64,000 nucleotides of DNA, taken from Sparassis latifolia. Its lineage: Eukaryota; Basidiomycota; Agaricomycetes; Polyporales; Sparassidaceae. A program made the position numbers and the translations under genes. The stretch is taken from contig CM031556.1 in NCBI GenBank assembly GCA_018466975.1, positions 1 through 64,000 on the forward strand, read 5' to 3'. Each line of letters begins with the position of its first letter. Within the stretch, counting starts at the first letter, position 1. The notes beneath the pieces are model-generated. The model was not told the DNA's origin. It ran no database searches and worked only from the letters and a program-made list of their open reading frames with translations. Below are positions 42,401 through 53,870 of this stretch, piece by piece.

Positions 42401-44498
42401 GATGCCGATGCTGACGAAGCGGTCCAAGTCTGCGCTCGCGGCTGTGCCGATGGCGCCGGTGTCCCTCCCTGCGCCGCAGCGCGCGACGGTCTCGCATTCC
42501 GCCACGGTGGTGCGCGCTGTGCATGCGCCGTCGCCGCTCTCGCTCTCGCAGAACAACGTCGTCGCTGCGTATCCGCACGCGCCGTCGCCGCAGCCATCCC
42601 CAAATCCGTCCCCAAATCCGTCAACGAGATCCGCCGTCACCTCGCCGGTTGCACTCTCACCGCCAGGAACGCCTGTTGCTGCTACTTTACAGCAAGGCGG
42701 ACCCGGTGGACCTCCTGCCAAAAGTGCCGCTGCCGCTGCCGCAGAACCCGTCATGCCTCCGCATTCGAAGATCGGAACGATCCTTGAGGACGAGCGTGCC
42801 GCGCGGTCTTCGCTCACCCCGAAGTTCCCACCGATAAAGGCGAATTCCGTGCCCGTCATCCGACACAGCAAGTCGTTTGTGACATCAAGTCCGGGGAAGA
42901 CCACCACCGCCGCGGAGCTGCCGCCACGGAGCATGTCGTCGCAAGGGCGCCGATCGGGAGAAGATGCCAAGCGGGTGGACGACATGGTGTCTATCATGTC
43001 CAGTTTAGCATCCGGCCCTTCTCGGCCTACCCAAGGACTGTCGCGAATATCGACATCGACGTCGGCGCTGCGGGTGCAGTTGTTGCAGCACGAAGAACGC
43101 AGTCCCTCGTCGAGCGTGCGCTCGTTCGAGCGCGATCAGAAGACGGTGCAGGTGCAGGATATGGACTTTGAGATGGTCAGGCCCGGGATACCGCAGTCGC
43201 CGCTGGCGGAAAATAGCGCGGACTCGTTGCCCTTGCCCAGTCTGCTGCAGGAGCGCGCGAACTCGACGTCTGGGGAGCTCCCTGCCCCGCCGCCACCGAG
43301 CCCGCATGCTGTGGTGAGAACGTCATATGTAGATCAGGCTCCACCGGAGTCCAGGCCGCACAAAGTGATGGACGCTGCGGACATCGAGGCTCATCGCCAA
43401 CGAGAACTGAGGTGGATCTCGACGATGTCATCCGTGTCGCCCTCCCAGGCACGGAAGAGCAAGAAGGTCCGGAAGATGGTGTTGGAAGGCGTGCCCGCGT
43501 CCGTTCGCTACCTCGTATGGGCGCACCTGACGGACAGCAAGGCGAAACGCATGGAGGGCCTATATACGCGGCTGCTCCAACGGGAAAAGGTAGCCGCGTC
43601 TGCGGACATCGAGCGCGATGTTCGCCAGCTTTCTGTGCACCTGCCGGTGATGCATGATGATTCTCTGATGAATGTCCTCCAAGCGTATCTGTCCATGGTT
43701 CCAGATATACAGTATTCGCGAGGTCTGTCCGATAGATAGTTCATCGTGATGCTGCGTGACTCACTTCAGGGTATTTATTGCGCTAGGTCTCTGTTCCATC
43801 GCAAGCCAGCTCTTGTTGCTGTCGCCCGAAGAAGATGCTTTCTGGACTTTCATCTCACTTATGGATACGCATCTGCGTCCCTATTTCTCATCCAACGCTA
43901 TACAACTGGACGTGGATGCTGCTTTGTTTGGTAAGGCTGTAGAAGCGAATGATTCTGCGTTGGCGAAGAAGATTTTCCTCGATATGGCAGTCTCACCTAT
44001 CAGCGTGTGCAGACCATGGTGCGTTTCTTCTGCGGCTGTTCACATTCAGCGCTGGACATTTGTTTTCGGCAGGTTTACGTCTCTGTTTGTCGGTGCTCTT
44101 TCTCCCGAGTACTTCCATCGTGTTTGGGATGTATTTCTGTTTGAGGGTACGTTTTCCCATCTCGCACGCTGTCATTCCTCACGCTCGGCTCTTCAGGAGT
44201 TCCGTTCTTATTCCGCATCGGTATCGCGTTGTTAACATGCTGTCGTCAATTGCTACTCAAATGTGCTGGACACGACCCCCTGTTCGCTATTCTATCGCAT
44301 CCACCCGCTAATTATTTACCTCGGACTCCGGACGCCCTGATCGATCTCGCACTCTCGGTGAAGCTGAAGGACGAAGATATACGCAAGCAGCGCAGCAAAC
44401 TGGAAGCGCAAGTGAAACGCCAGACCCAGTCTCGCGTTCTGTCGTCAGCGCTCCCAGCTGGCATCTCCGTCCCCGCCATCTCTCTTCCGAGAAGCTAG
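39410..44498 (+). CDS. TBC-domain Rab-GAP-like protein with SH3-like N-terminus
   Basis: Protein of about 1,500 or more residues. Exons 1-3 (from MDATELGRWTRFAAKGGIG) form a short SH3-like segment (DDEITVLMRLPEKDDLYL / GYCEGVVGRFSGSVVQF). A Ser/Pro/Ala-rich disordered stretch of about 1,000 residues follows, with three imperfect 39-residue repeats at 41400-41755 (core PSPLSPSFPHQPPQ). The TBC domain follows (VLEGVPASVRYLVWAHLTD, SVHLPVMHDDSLMNVLQAYL, LSPEEDAFWTFISLMDTHL, SPEYFHRVWDVFLFEG, IGIALLTCCRQLLL). TBC domains normally stimulate GTP hydrolysis by Rab proteins through an Arg and a Gln finger. Here the Arg-finger motif is IERDVRQ, with Arg one place off the usual register, and the usual YxQ site is QYSRG or spliced out, so GAP activity is doubtful. 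The splice at about 43720-43780 is ambiguous. Confidence 0.82.
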
Positions 44499-44897
44499 GT
44501 TCAGTCGGGAGGGCCATGGTCTGTTCGTTCTTTTATTCGTCAAGTCGATATATTGCAATATCACGCATTCCGGTACACATCGATCGTTCAAGTAGGTGTA
44601 TCTACGACCCATGTCTACGACTCCCTTCACCCTTAAGCTTCTTCTCTATCTTTTCCATATCATGATGTGGGCTATAACTTGTAGTATTGTATGTAGTAAA
44701 TTATCTCACAATCGTCCAATGTTTTCGTTCTGTACATGAATTTGGCGATTGCTTGCCAAGTCCTGTGCCTGCCGTCCGGGACTCTGGGTGCTATTAGTGC
44801 GTCTAACGTATAAAGGTGTTACAGGTAGTAGAACGTAGGATAGCGAATGACGTGCTGGACAAGTCCTTGAAAGATCACAACAGCGCGTGAAGACGTC

Positions 44898-47800
44898 TCA
44901 AGCGTCCTTCGACGGCCTAATAGAAGCCGACTCCAAAAAATCCCGTGGTCCCGACAAGCCAATACCATGAATATGGTATTGCTCCCCTACCAACTCCTTG
45001 GTGGCAAGCATGAGTTTGTCCAACCGCATGACAATACCAAACGCAGTCGTCACTCCCACCGAGAAACACCTGAAGGTACAACATGAGCGCGGGACACAAA
45101 CAAAGCCACAGGTAGTCGAGGGCCCACACTCACAGATATTGTTCGTTCTCTAAGGTGTCGATCGTCATCGTGCGTGGCAATCCATAGTCGTCATCAGCCT
45201 CCTGTCTGATAACATTCAGACCGTGAGTGTATATCATGAAGCGATCCAGCAGTGGACATGGCGAAATCTGGGGCAAGGGGTTTCCTGTTCGGAGCGATGT
45301 GGAAATCATGCCTGGAGAATGATTAGAAGGTACGATAGGAGCCTTTGCAAGGCGGCGTACTGATAACAGCGAGGACATCGCCTTGGAAGTCGGAGTCTAG
45401 GAAGCGCGTTCTGCGTAAGAATGCGCGAGACCAAGCCGGTTCCAAATGCTCCACAACGGACATCAGATGTGACAGCAGATACGCTATTTGTCTGAAGTCG
45501 GGAGTCAGTGGTGCAATTGAGATACAGAAACGAGCACGAACAATTGCAGCTCTAGGATCTTCTGGTAGCGCTTCGAAGGCCATTTTCCTCGCAAGGAGAA
45601 CTGATATAGTATGCGATGAGGTGCAGCGCACTCTGATGACGAAGAGATAAACCTCATAGATAATGTTCGCTTTCAGCACTAGAGATCGCTTCAGTTTGAT
45701 TCGGGTAGCCATGAGACTTTGATTGATTTCTCCTTTGTCAACGCTGTGACGGCCATGCGTATTCGCGAATGATACAATTGAGCAGTATACGCTCCCGAGT
45801 TCCGCGACCGTTGTTGACAACATAGTGCGCTGGTATCGGCGAAGCGTCGTAGAAGGCGGGAGGAAGGAAAATATACTTCGCGAGTCGAGGTTAAAATCAA
45901 ATGTTCTCCAGGATTTGTTAGATACACTTACAACGCCGCAGTAACTCCTGCAGTCACCAGTACAAATCTGCGCTACATCCAAGTAGATACACCCGTCAGT
46001 TGAATGAACAATTACACACAATCTTGCTTACCCAGGCAAGGCCCCACCCGTAATAATGGAACGCCACAGTAGAGTGCGTATCTTGCCACGAGTATCCGAA
46101 CACCTATAACATGATATCATTTCGTGTCACCCTGATTGAAACAAAAATCGCAGAGAAGGGCATACCAGTGCTGTGGTGACGAAGAAGATAGTATTTGTCA
46201 TAGGCGGACCCGGCCAATACAGACGACCATAATAGAAGAATGGGAAACAGACTGCACAGACTGCTGCGAGACCGTAGTAGCTGCCTCTGCCATTACCAGT
46301 AGAAATATACCTATTCGTGAGATGAAATGTCAGTAGTAAGTCTGAGCGATAAACGACCAAAGGGTCCGATTTACCACATGACCATTCCGCAAATACCACC
46401 CAGGAATGTAGCCATCACCCGTGCGACAAGTCCAAATGTCGTGTCGCCGCGGAAACGCGCGAGGGATAATTGGCCCATGAAGCTGTAGACATTGGTGAAA
46501 GCGCGCACTGCACAAGAGATCACCATGCACTTACATTCCCCAAACAAATCTTTGTGCTGTCGAAAATAATGGGTCAGAATCTTGCACGGACAGATGACAC
46601 TGTGAATATACCATAGGCGAACGAAGCGGTGCTCTTCAGGAAACTAGGAATGCACAATATGACTAATAAAGAGTCAGACGAGAACGCGGAGGTAGACACA
46701 ATATTAACTGAACTTGTCAACAACGCTGCCTTGAGCGCATACAGAGAATTGCCACCGCCCAGACCTGTAATGATCTCATGTATCCAATGCATTACCTCTT
46801 CGAATATATTTGATGGAGGGAGTGCATCAGGATCTCGTCGAGAAGCCATTCCTAAGTCGGTGAGCCATTCCGGTGGAATGCCAGGGATGACATCTTGAAA
46901 AAAGAGGCAAAAATTCAGATAAAACCACACGACGACTACGTTGCTCAGCAACATACCTGGATCTTCATCGTCGCTACGGTCTATATCTGACTGTAGGTCC
47001 CAGGAACCCCATTGAAGCCACTTGCGGATAGGTAATGACGGGGTCCAAAGACGAGCTCGCTTATACTCTTGCTCCATGCGAATAATCTCATCAAGCTGCA
47101 TGAACAGCCGATCAGCATGAAGGATGGAATGGCATAGTAAGAGCACTCACCAGGTCAGTGAGCACCAGCCCGAACTGCGTCAAGTGGAACTGATAAACGT
47201 AACAATGGAATAGGTATCTGTGCGGCGGCGGTTCAATAGCGCCCTCTGGCGAACCCACGCGTCTCGGATCGAAGGCTGAACGATAAGGATCCAGTACTCG
47301 ATGTCTGAGAAAAGAGAGTATGATCAAGACAACACTCGGACAGATCTGATCTCTCATACCTGGACTGCTTCCTGAAACACTCTAACTCTTGGCCGAGTTG
47401 CTCCTTCAGCGCCATCAAGTGCTTTAACCGCTCACCGCGCGCCTTCTCAATCCTCTCGCGCGATCCAAAGTTGCCTTTGCGCACCTCCCGAATCCACCCC
47501 TGCGCACCCTTCAGCGAATCCGAGCAGGCTCCCAACAAATCATCACAGCTCTCTCCGAGAAGGGATATAAACTGGTTCGTTGCCTCAGGCGAGTCGTGAT
47601 GCGACAACCGCGTCGCCTCTAGCGTAAGGTAGCGCTGGGACTCAAAAACACCGACGGACGCTTCGAGGGACGACGCAGTACTGACGTGCGTCGGCGCGAG
47701 GGAATGCGCAAGAGTGAGAAGGGAGAAATGGAGATGACGATCATGCGTGTCCTCCGCGTGCTTGCCAAGCTTGATATGGAGCTGGCGCGATAGTGTCTGG

Positions 47801-49587
47801 CGGAAGGACGTGTGCAGGCGGTCCTGCGACGAGTTCGGTCGGCGCCGCCGGGCGGATTGGTTCGACAACTGTAGGGGGCGGCTGTTCCGCGGCGTTCCGG
47901 GAGGGCTGAATGGAGGCGGGGATGACGGGCGCGACGCTGCGGGGCTGAGAGGAGATGGGGTCATGGGGCGCGAAGGAATTGGTGTATAGCCCATCACCGG
48001 GGTGCTGGGGTGCGAGGGGAGGGGCGTGACAGGGAAACGCTCTCGAGTTGGCCCAATAAGCGTGAAGAATATGCCCATGCCGTTGGCGCGCATGACGAGG
48101 CGTCGCACCCACCACTGCAGCCCACCGATCTCGGACGGTGGAAAACGACCCCAGACAATGTCGCGCTTCATCAGGCGTAAAGATGCAGAGGCGGGAGCGA
48201 GGCCGCCCTCGGCCTTAGACACGAGCCCTGAAATGCGTTTGACGGCAATAGGAAACGAAGGAGCGTTTGCGAGCGTCTTCAAGATCGTCCGGTGCTCGGT
48301 TAGGGCGTGGTTGAGCGGGTCCATAGCGCCCGCCAATGCGTTCGTGTATTGCGCTGTGATTGTGGAGGGGAATATTATCGCTGCGGACAATATGGACAGT
48401 GCGGCATGGAAAGACAGCGGCAGTAGGATGGCTGAGCCGATAAGGTAGAATGGGTATGGATATAGGACGGCTGTTGTGAGTGTCAAATCGATACAGATAC
48501 AGCTGAATATAGAGGCTAAGAGGAAGGGACCTGGGCCCTTCTTGCTCCTGATAAATAACATCACCGCGACGCCAATGAAGATGAATACTGCCATGATAAC
48601 TGTCGGCCCAGCTTCGATATATCGTCCCGTAATGATAGTTGCCGGACTGGCATTGTGATCGGTATGCGTGCGGGCTAGACTTGCAAGAAATATGCCCAAA
48701 CAGCTCCATCTAGACAGGGTCAGACGTAAATGGGAGAGCAAAGACTTTCTGTAACGAATACTTACGCCCAAGCAGTAGTAATAAGGCCTAGGAAGATCAG
48801 CTCTTGTTCCAATACTGCAATGAATGGTTGTCTAGGAGGATTGAGAAACGCAGCTGCAAATCTTGTTATTCAAGAACTCCGGAGCACGGTAAAAGCGAGC
48901 TGACTACTGGCCTATCATAATCAAGAAGCTCGCCTACAACGAAGGAGACTATAAGTTTGTGGGTGTTACGACGATACGACAACGGGGCTCATGAATAAGC
49001 GTGTAAAACGGATATCGTAGAGACATCCTTGTACATCCAGACAGAGGTGGCCGTTGAAAAGCAGTCATAGAAAGAGTAGTGGCGTATACCAATACGCTGC
49101 GCAATGAATCATTCGCCGCCGCCGAATGCGCCACGTTAACGACGCAATTCGACCGCGAATGTAACATTTGCTCGAAGCCCGCCGTTTTGGCGCACGCAAG
49201 ACGATTGACTGAGCCACTCACCTGTCCCAACAGTTTTGCCAGCCGTGGAATAATCATGAACATCAACGATACCCAAGCCATGATGGCGCAGCGAATCACG
49301 ATTTTGAGTTTCGACCACGTAAAGTTATTCGGTATCCACTTAAAGTCGAACGGGCTGTACGCCGCCACTTTTCCGAGCACGACCCGTAATCTCGCAGGTT
49401 CGGGTTGACCGCCCGACGACGAGCCCTTGCCCTCCTTGTCATTGGGGCTTGCAGAGCGAGGAATCTGCTCGGACAAGCGCACATGCTTCGGGACGCGGTG
49501 GTTGGGAACTTCCTGGTCATGGTTTTCTGTCTTCTCCTCGTCGCCCAGGCGTGGGTCGTAACGATGTTGTGGTCCTGGAGAATCCAT
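44898..49587 (-). CDS. Fungal ArAE_2_N / DUF2421 membrane protein
   Basis: Large membrane protein of the fungal 'putative ER transporter, 6-TM' family (ArAE_2_N followed by DUF2421), related to aromatic-acid exporters; the substrate is unknown. It starts MDSPGPQHRYD. The family signature SPFDFKWIPNNFTWSKLKIV precedes the first membrane segment. Two six-helix bundles are visible (FIFIGVAVMLFI, CIDLTLTTAVLYPYPFY; later YYGLAAVCAVCFPFFYYG). A cytosolic loop has SEIGGLQWWVRRLVMRANGM, and the DUF2421 end has LPQISPCPLLDRFM and LDKLMLATKELVGEQYHIHG. About 12-15 exons, roughly 1,100 residues. The first intron, about 270 nt, is long for this locus, and one junction (ASFLIMI to AAFLNPP) seems to need a GC-AG intron. 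Divergent from LSM6 with 196 bp between starts. Confidence 0.85.
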
Positions 49588-49783
49588 GTCGCAGCAGACA
49601 AGAACATCTCCGCACGAGCAGAGTCACGGACAAGTTTCAGCGAACGGCCGAGAACATTTATTCACACAACATTGGTCATGATATCATACTTGCCGGTTAC
49701 CCGCGGCTTTCGGCTATTCCCGACAATCCCACGCCTCTTCACTCCCGCAACGGCAACGGACTTTGACGACGAGCACCGCGACG

Positions 49784-50220
49784 ATGGACGACGACGCGAC
49801 CCCTCCACCACCTCCTGTTCCTGCAGAAGCACCTCCACAGCCCCCGCCACCTGCTCCGACCACAGGATCTCCAACAGACTTTTTGAAGGGCGTTGTAGGC
49901 AAACGAGTGGTCGTTCGTCTCACCTCTGGCGTAGATTACAGAGGTGCGTGATTTTCTCTATAGTTGGGTTCAAGAAATAACGCTACCGTCTATCTTACTT
50001 CTTGTCATTCATTTTGTGCTGTAGGTGTTCTTTCGTGTCTAGATGGGTACATGAACATCGCGCTGGAGCAGACGGAGGAGCACGTCAACGGTAGGGCGAC
50101 CAACCGATACGGGGACGCATTCATTCGTGGAAACAACGGTATGGTATTCATTCTTCCCACAGCAACATCCAGTTGATGCTCTCTTCAGTGCTGTATATCT
50201 CTGCTGCCGAACCGCTATGA
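49784..50220 (+). CDS. LSM6: U6 snRNA-associated Sm-like protein Lsm6
   Basis: Subunit of the Lsm1-7 (cytoplasmic mRNA decay) and Lsm2-8 (U6 snRNA) rings. Three exons: 49784-49943, 50025-50138 and 50189-50220, with introns GTGCGT...GTAG and GTATGG...TCAG. The Sm1 motif is FLKGVVGKRVVVRLTSGVDY and the Sm2 motif DAFIRGNNVLYIS, with GVLSCLDGYMNIALEQTEEH between them; all are diagnostic of Lsm6. A Pro-rich N-terminal extension of about 25 residues precedes the Sm fold. Total is 101 residues. Confidence 0.95.
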
Positions 50221-51189
50221 CACCTGTTGGCCTGAGCAGTCCGTGATCGTCTCACGACAACTTCTCGAGCGTTCTGAGGTGATACGAATGAATCCTGGCT
50301 GAGGCCCACCACGGCTCTTTGATCCCGACGTTCTGCACGATGAGTGTACGAGAAGGGTCGGTAGTCTGTCCTTGTATTGTATGCATCCCGTATTGAAAAT
50401 GAATGGACAGCTTTGCGCGAGCACAACGTCATTTGGCACCAGATGGCGGGCTTGAGGGATGATGCTGTCGTTGCTGCCCGTAGTGTTGGGTTATGTATAA
50501 TCAACGGGTCTGCATCAGGCGTCAGCGTCAGAAGAACAGCAATGTAACGCACGGCACTTCGCAAAACTTTCTCTTCCGATTTCCAAATCGTGGCATCGTC
50601 TGCACCATGGCGGGCCAACGACAGAGTCCGTTTCAAGCCTAAACCTTCACATTGATAGATATCGAGACTAACTCGAGACCATCTGAGTCTCTAGTTCCCA
50701 TATTCAACATGGAATGGTTCGCGGTCAGTGCAATATTATACAGCCAGACCGCATCGTCATAATGATTTGTGTTCGATCTTTGTATGCAGACAACGATCGT
50801 AATATTCATCTCAGCGGTCATACGTTCCCACGTCGGCATACCAGTACAGTGGCGGCTCTGAAGTCAATGTTCTGGCCCTTCCGATTTTACTGTCTCATGG
50901 AATGTCTTTTTGTCGGGGCAGCCACACCAGTCGATCGCCTGAGAGGAGGGTGTGATTGCAAGAAACGTGAGCAGAGCTCGTCACAGTATCATAGCAGGGA
51001 AGGAGGAGAGCATGACAGCACGACAGTAACAAGGTATGTAGTGGATGAGAGGAGGGTATGGTTGCAAGAAACGTAAGCAGAACAAATCATGGTGTAGCAG
51101 GAAAGCCGGAGAGCATCACAGTACCAAGGTACGTAGCGAAGACAGGGTCCGTCAAATCTGTATGGCGGAACTACACAACGTACGTCGTA
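50221..51189. other. Unassigned; contains a tandem duplication
   Basis: A minus-strand open frame of about 120 codons (50636 down to 50279) opposes the 3' end of LSM6, but I do not recognise it. At about 50940-51160 a segment of about 107 bp is duplicated (landmarks GAGAGGAGGGTRTGRTTGCA and TAACAAGGTATGTAG / TACCAAGGTACGTAG) with about 75-80 percent identity. No gene model is proposed. Confidence 0.45.
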
Positions 51190-52270
51190 ATCAAGTTTTG
51201 CGTGCAAGTGGCAGAGTGCCAGTGGCGCGGAATCGTGCCATGGCCGCTGCGACACGGCGCCTGTCGCGCATGGACCTTGGATACAGTTGGAGCAGATACG
51301 GGTAGATGCTGCAGAGGACGACTAATCCTGACCACACAGTAAAGCCGTGGGCAATGTTCAGAGCACTGGACACACGTGGCAACGACTTCCTAGAGAAGAA
51401 GCCTCCCGCGACGGTACCCATGAGAGTGATCAACATGCCAGTTGTTACTTCCTGTGGAAAATGCACATTCCAGTGACAAGCGCCGGATAGAGGACGAATG
51501 GAGACCATTAGATGAACGCGGCGTCAGTTTAGCACTGGCATTGTCGAGGACACCACGTACATTCCACGTGTAGATATCAACGGTGTTAGCCAGATGCGTT
51601 ACGCAGACATCTATGTCGTATGGGGATACACCTTCCGCTTCGAGCATGGGCTGCAGGAGAGTGTGCACTTGCTTGCGCGTAGATGGGAAGGACCAAACGT
51701 GGTGAGTCCACGCAGTGATCGTTTCTAAAATTTTGCCATGCTGTTCTCCGTCTGCAAGGCACATGAAGTACATGCTTCGCACCCCTCGTCTTACTCACCT
51801 GTAGACGACTTCTGTGGACTGGCAATGGTCGTCGAAGAAGGCACGTTCATAGCAGGACTTGTAAATGCCCCACGACGCAACTCGCGCTCATTTTGCACAA
51901 GATCCCACCCGACCCGGTTGATTGCTTCGAAGGACTCATCCCGTCCAGCTTCCTCCGCCATCAGTTTCCTTTTCCAGAACATATACGGGTACGCCGTAAA
52001 TGCGACCGTGATGGTCGTCACGTTGTACCAAGGGCGGTCGAACACTCGCCCATACTGCGGCCGGAACCTCGCGATGGCACCTCCTAACAGAAGGCAGGCG
52101 CCACCAGTGGCGGCCGGTATCCATACATGATCGGAGGACTGTAGGTGCCCAGATAATAAATACGGTCAGATGTTACGTGAGGTGTGCATGAGCTAGAATG
52201 GGGGTACCACAAGTCGTTTCACCCTCGTCGACATGGACAATGGTCCATCAGAGGTGGGATTAGCTGACAT
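51190..52270 (-). CDS. Unrecognised small multi-pass membrane protein
   Basis: Family not recognised. The start is placed at MSANPTSDGPLSMSTRVKRL (52270). An intron (GTGGTA...CTACAG) of about 80 nt joins this to SSDHVWIPAATGGACLLLGG, a first hydrophobic segment, then RPWYNVTTITVAFTAYPYMF and KRKLMAEEAGRDESFEAINR. Downstream exons on the same strand give TAWTHHVWSFPSTRKQVHTL and TTGMLITLMGTVAGGFFSRK, then FTVWSGLVVLCSIYPYLLQL, so three or more membrane helices are likely. The stop is placed near 51190; the internal exon limits are uncertain. A truncated relative lies 4 kb away (55949-56482). Confidence 0.6.
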
Positions 52271-53870
52271 GACTCTGGAGCCGGAAGAGCGAACAAGGCG
52301 AGCAGGGAGTGCAGCCCAACTTGTAGGCTGGAGACAGCATTATGCCGCTGGCGTCGACTCCGAAGGCGTCCTGCCGGGGAGGTACGCGTAGAAACGGCAG
52401 GCGCGTGGATGTTCACGCGCTCACGTGTACCGTGTCGTTCATATGCATGAAATGCAGCGCTCTTTACCGAACACCCCAGAGCGGAGTTCCATAGAGACCG
52501 AACCATGGCTGTATTGAGCGGAGATTATTATATCGACATGGATAATACGTACGAGAGCGCGAGAGCAGCGTAGCGGAGAACGTACAAATGTCCAAATCGA
52601 AAATCACGGCCAGCAAAGAACCGCGATGATCTCTAGTCTAAGGAATTCTCGAGCAGTCCGCTAGCGCCGAACCTCCGGAGAGCTGCGGTAACTCTGCCAT
52701 TCTCATGAATGGCCTTTGGGTATGACAATAAAAGATACAGAAGGAGCAACCCCAAACCCACAACTTCATCTTAGAAAATAGGACCATCCGCATTCGCTGC
52801 CCAGCGGATCACCCTAGACGATGACTTACTACGAGCCGTAGACGCTATGATCGCAGCAAAGCAGAGGGCACAGAGGGCATACAGTACAATTGTGGCATTC
52901 TAAACAAAAAATGCATGTCAGATAGACCAGAGCCAATCGCAGTGACTGACATTCCAAGGCTTTAAGGTCGATCATGTTGGACGCTTGCGTCGTGTGAAGT
53001 GGCCCCCTCAGCCACCAAAGTTGTGCCCTTACCACTGTCAGACTCGTCATCGTCGCCAGCAGCTTATCTGTCGCCCCATTCTTCATCCCAGATAACATTA
53101 ATGCGGTGAACAGAACCACAGAGCTATCTCCAGGGTATTTGTTGCGCGGCGCGGCGGTCCACCATGTCCTGGAAGAGGTTCTGGGCATGCAGGGCACCAT
53201 TGCGCTGGAGGCGGAGCGTGTCAGGGTCACGGCATATGGGGTTCGCCGGCAGTGGTAACATCAGCGAGACGGATGGCCTTCACGTTGCCGTCGATTGATC
53301 AGAGACTGGGCCAGTTGCGCGAAGGCGAGCTGTTCAAGGTAGCCAGAAGCCAGTGCGGGTGCAGCGTGTCAGATCGACTGTCAGGTGGGGAACAGAACGG
53401 GCGCCAGCATCGCCCGGTACGTGTCGAACGGCACCGAGTCGTGGCATCGTTGTCTCAGCTGTGCACGAGCCCCGAAAAGTGCTTTGCGAGCCAGCAGTGA
53501 TAGCTTGTAGGACGTTGATCACATTGCGTACGTGGCGTGGCTTTTCGTCACCACGTAACAAGTAGCTAGAAATCCGGTAGGTGGCGTTACTCGAGGCGGA
53601 GAGGGAGGGAGGAGGCTTGCGTTGCAATGTGGGATTGTGCTGGAACTCGAAATGGCTTTGAAACCATAGCCAACCACCCGAAGAGCGCGAAACCGACACA
53701 AGTTGTGCGAAGGCTAGATGCAGTTCGCCAAATCAGCGTCAAGTAAAGCGAATCGCACAAGACCTGTAATACAGTGACGTAGGGAGCTTGCTAGATCCCA
53801 GAAGCGAGTTCAGAAGCATCTTGTTTGTTTTTCTAAAATTCAATTTGTACGACGTTATTCTCACGCTAGC
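52271..53870. other. Unassigned region, possible minus-strand exon
   Basis: The part 52271-52540 is the upstream flank shared with 56483-56740. A minus-strand open frame of 121 codons (53699 down to 53334) contains the protein-like stretch ISSYLLRGDEKPRHVRNVIN, and a second stretch near 53230-53130 reads LRLQRNGALHAQNLFQDMVD. Both look like real exons of one decayed or mis-spliced gene, but I cannot assign a family or connect them. Confidence 0.35.

Noticed and set aside
42523..42837. Arg-rich frames overlapping the TBC gene
   Set aside because: Shifted-frame readings of Ser/Pro-rich, GC-rich coding sequence.
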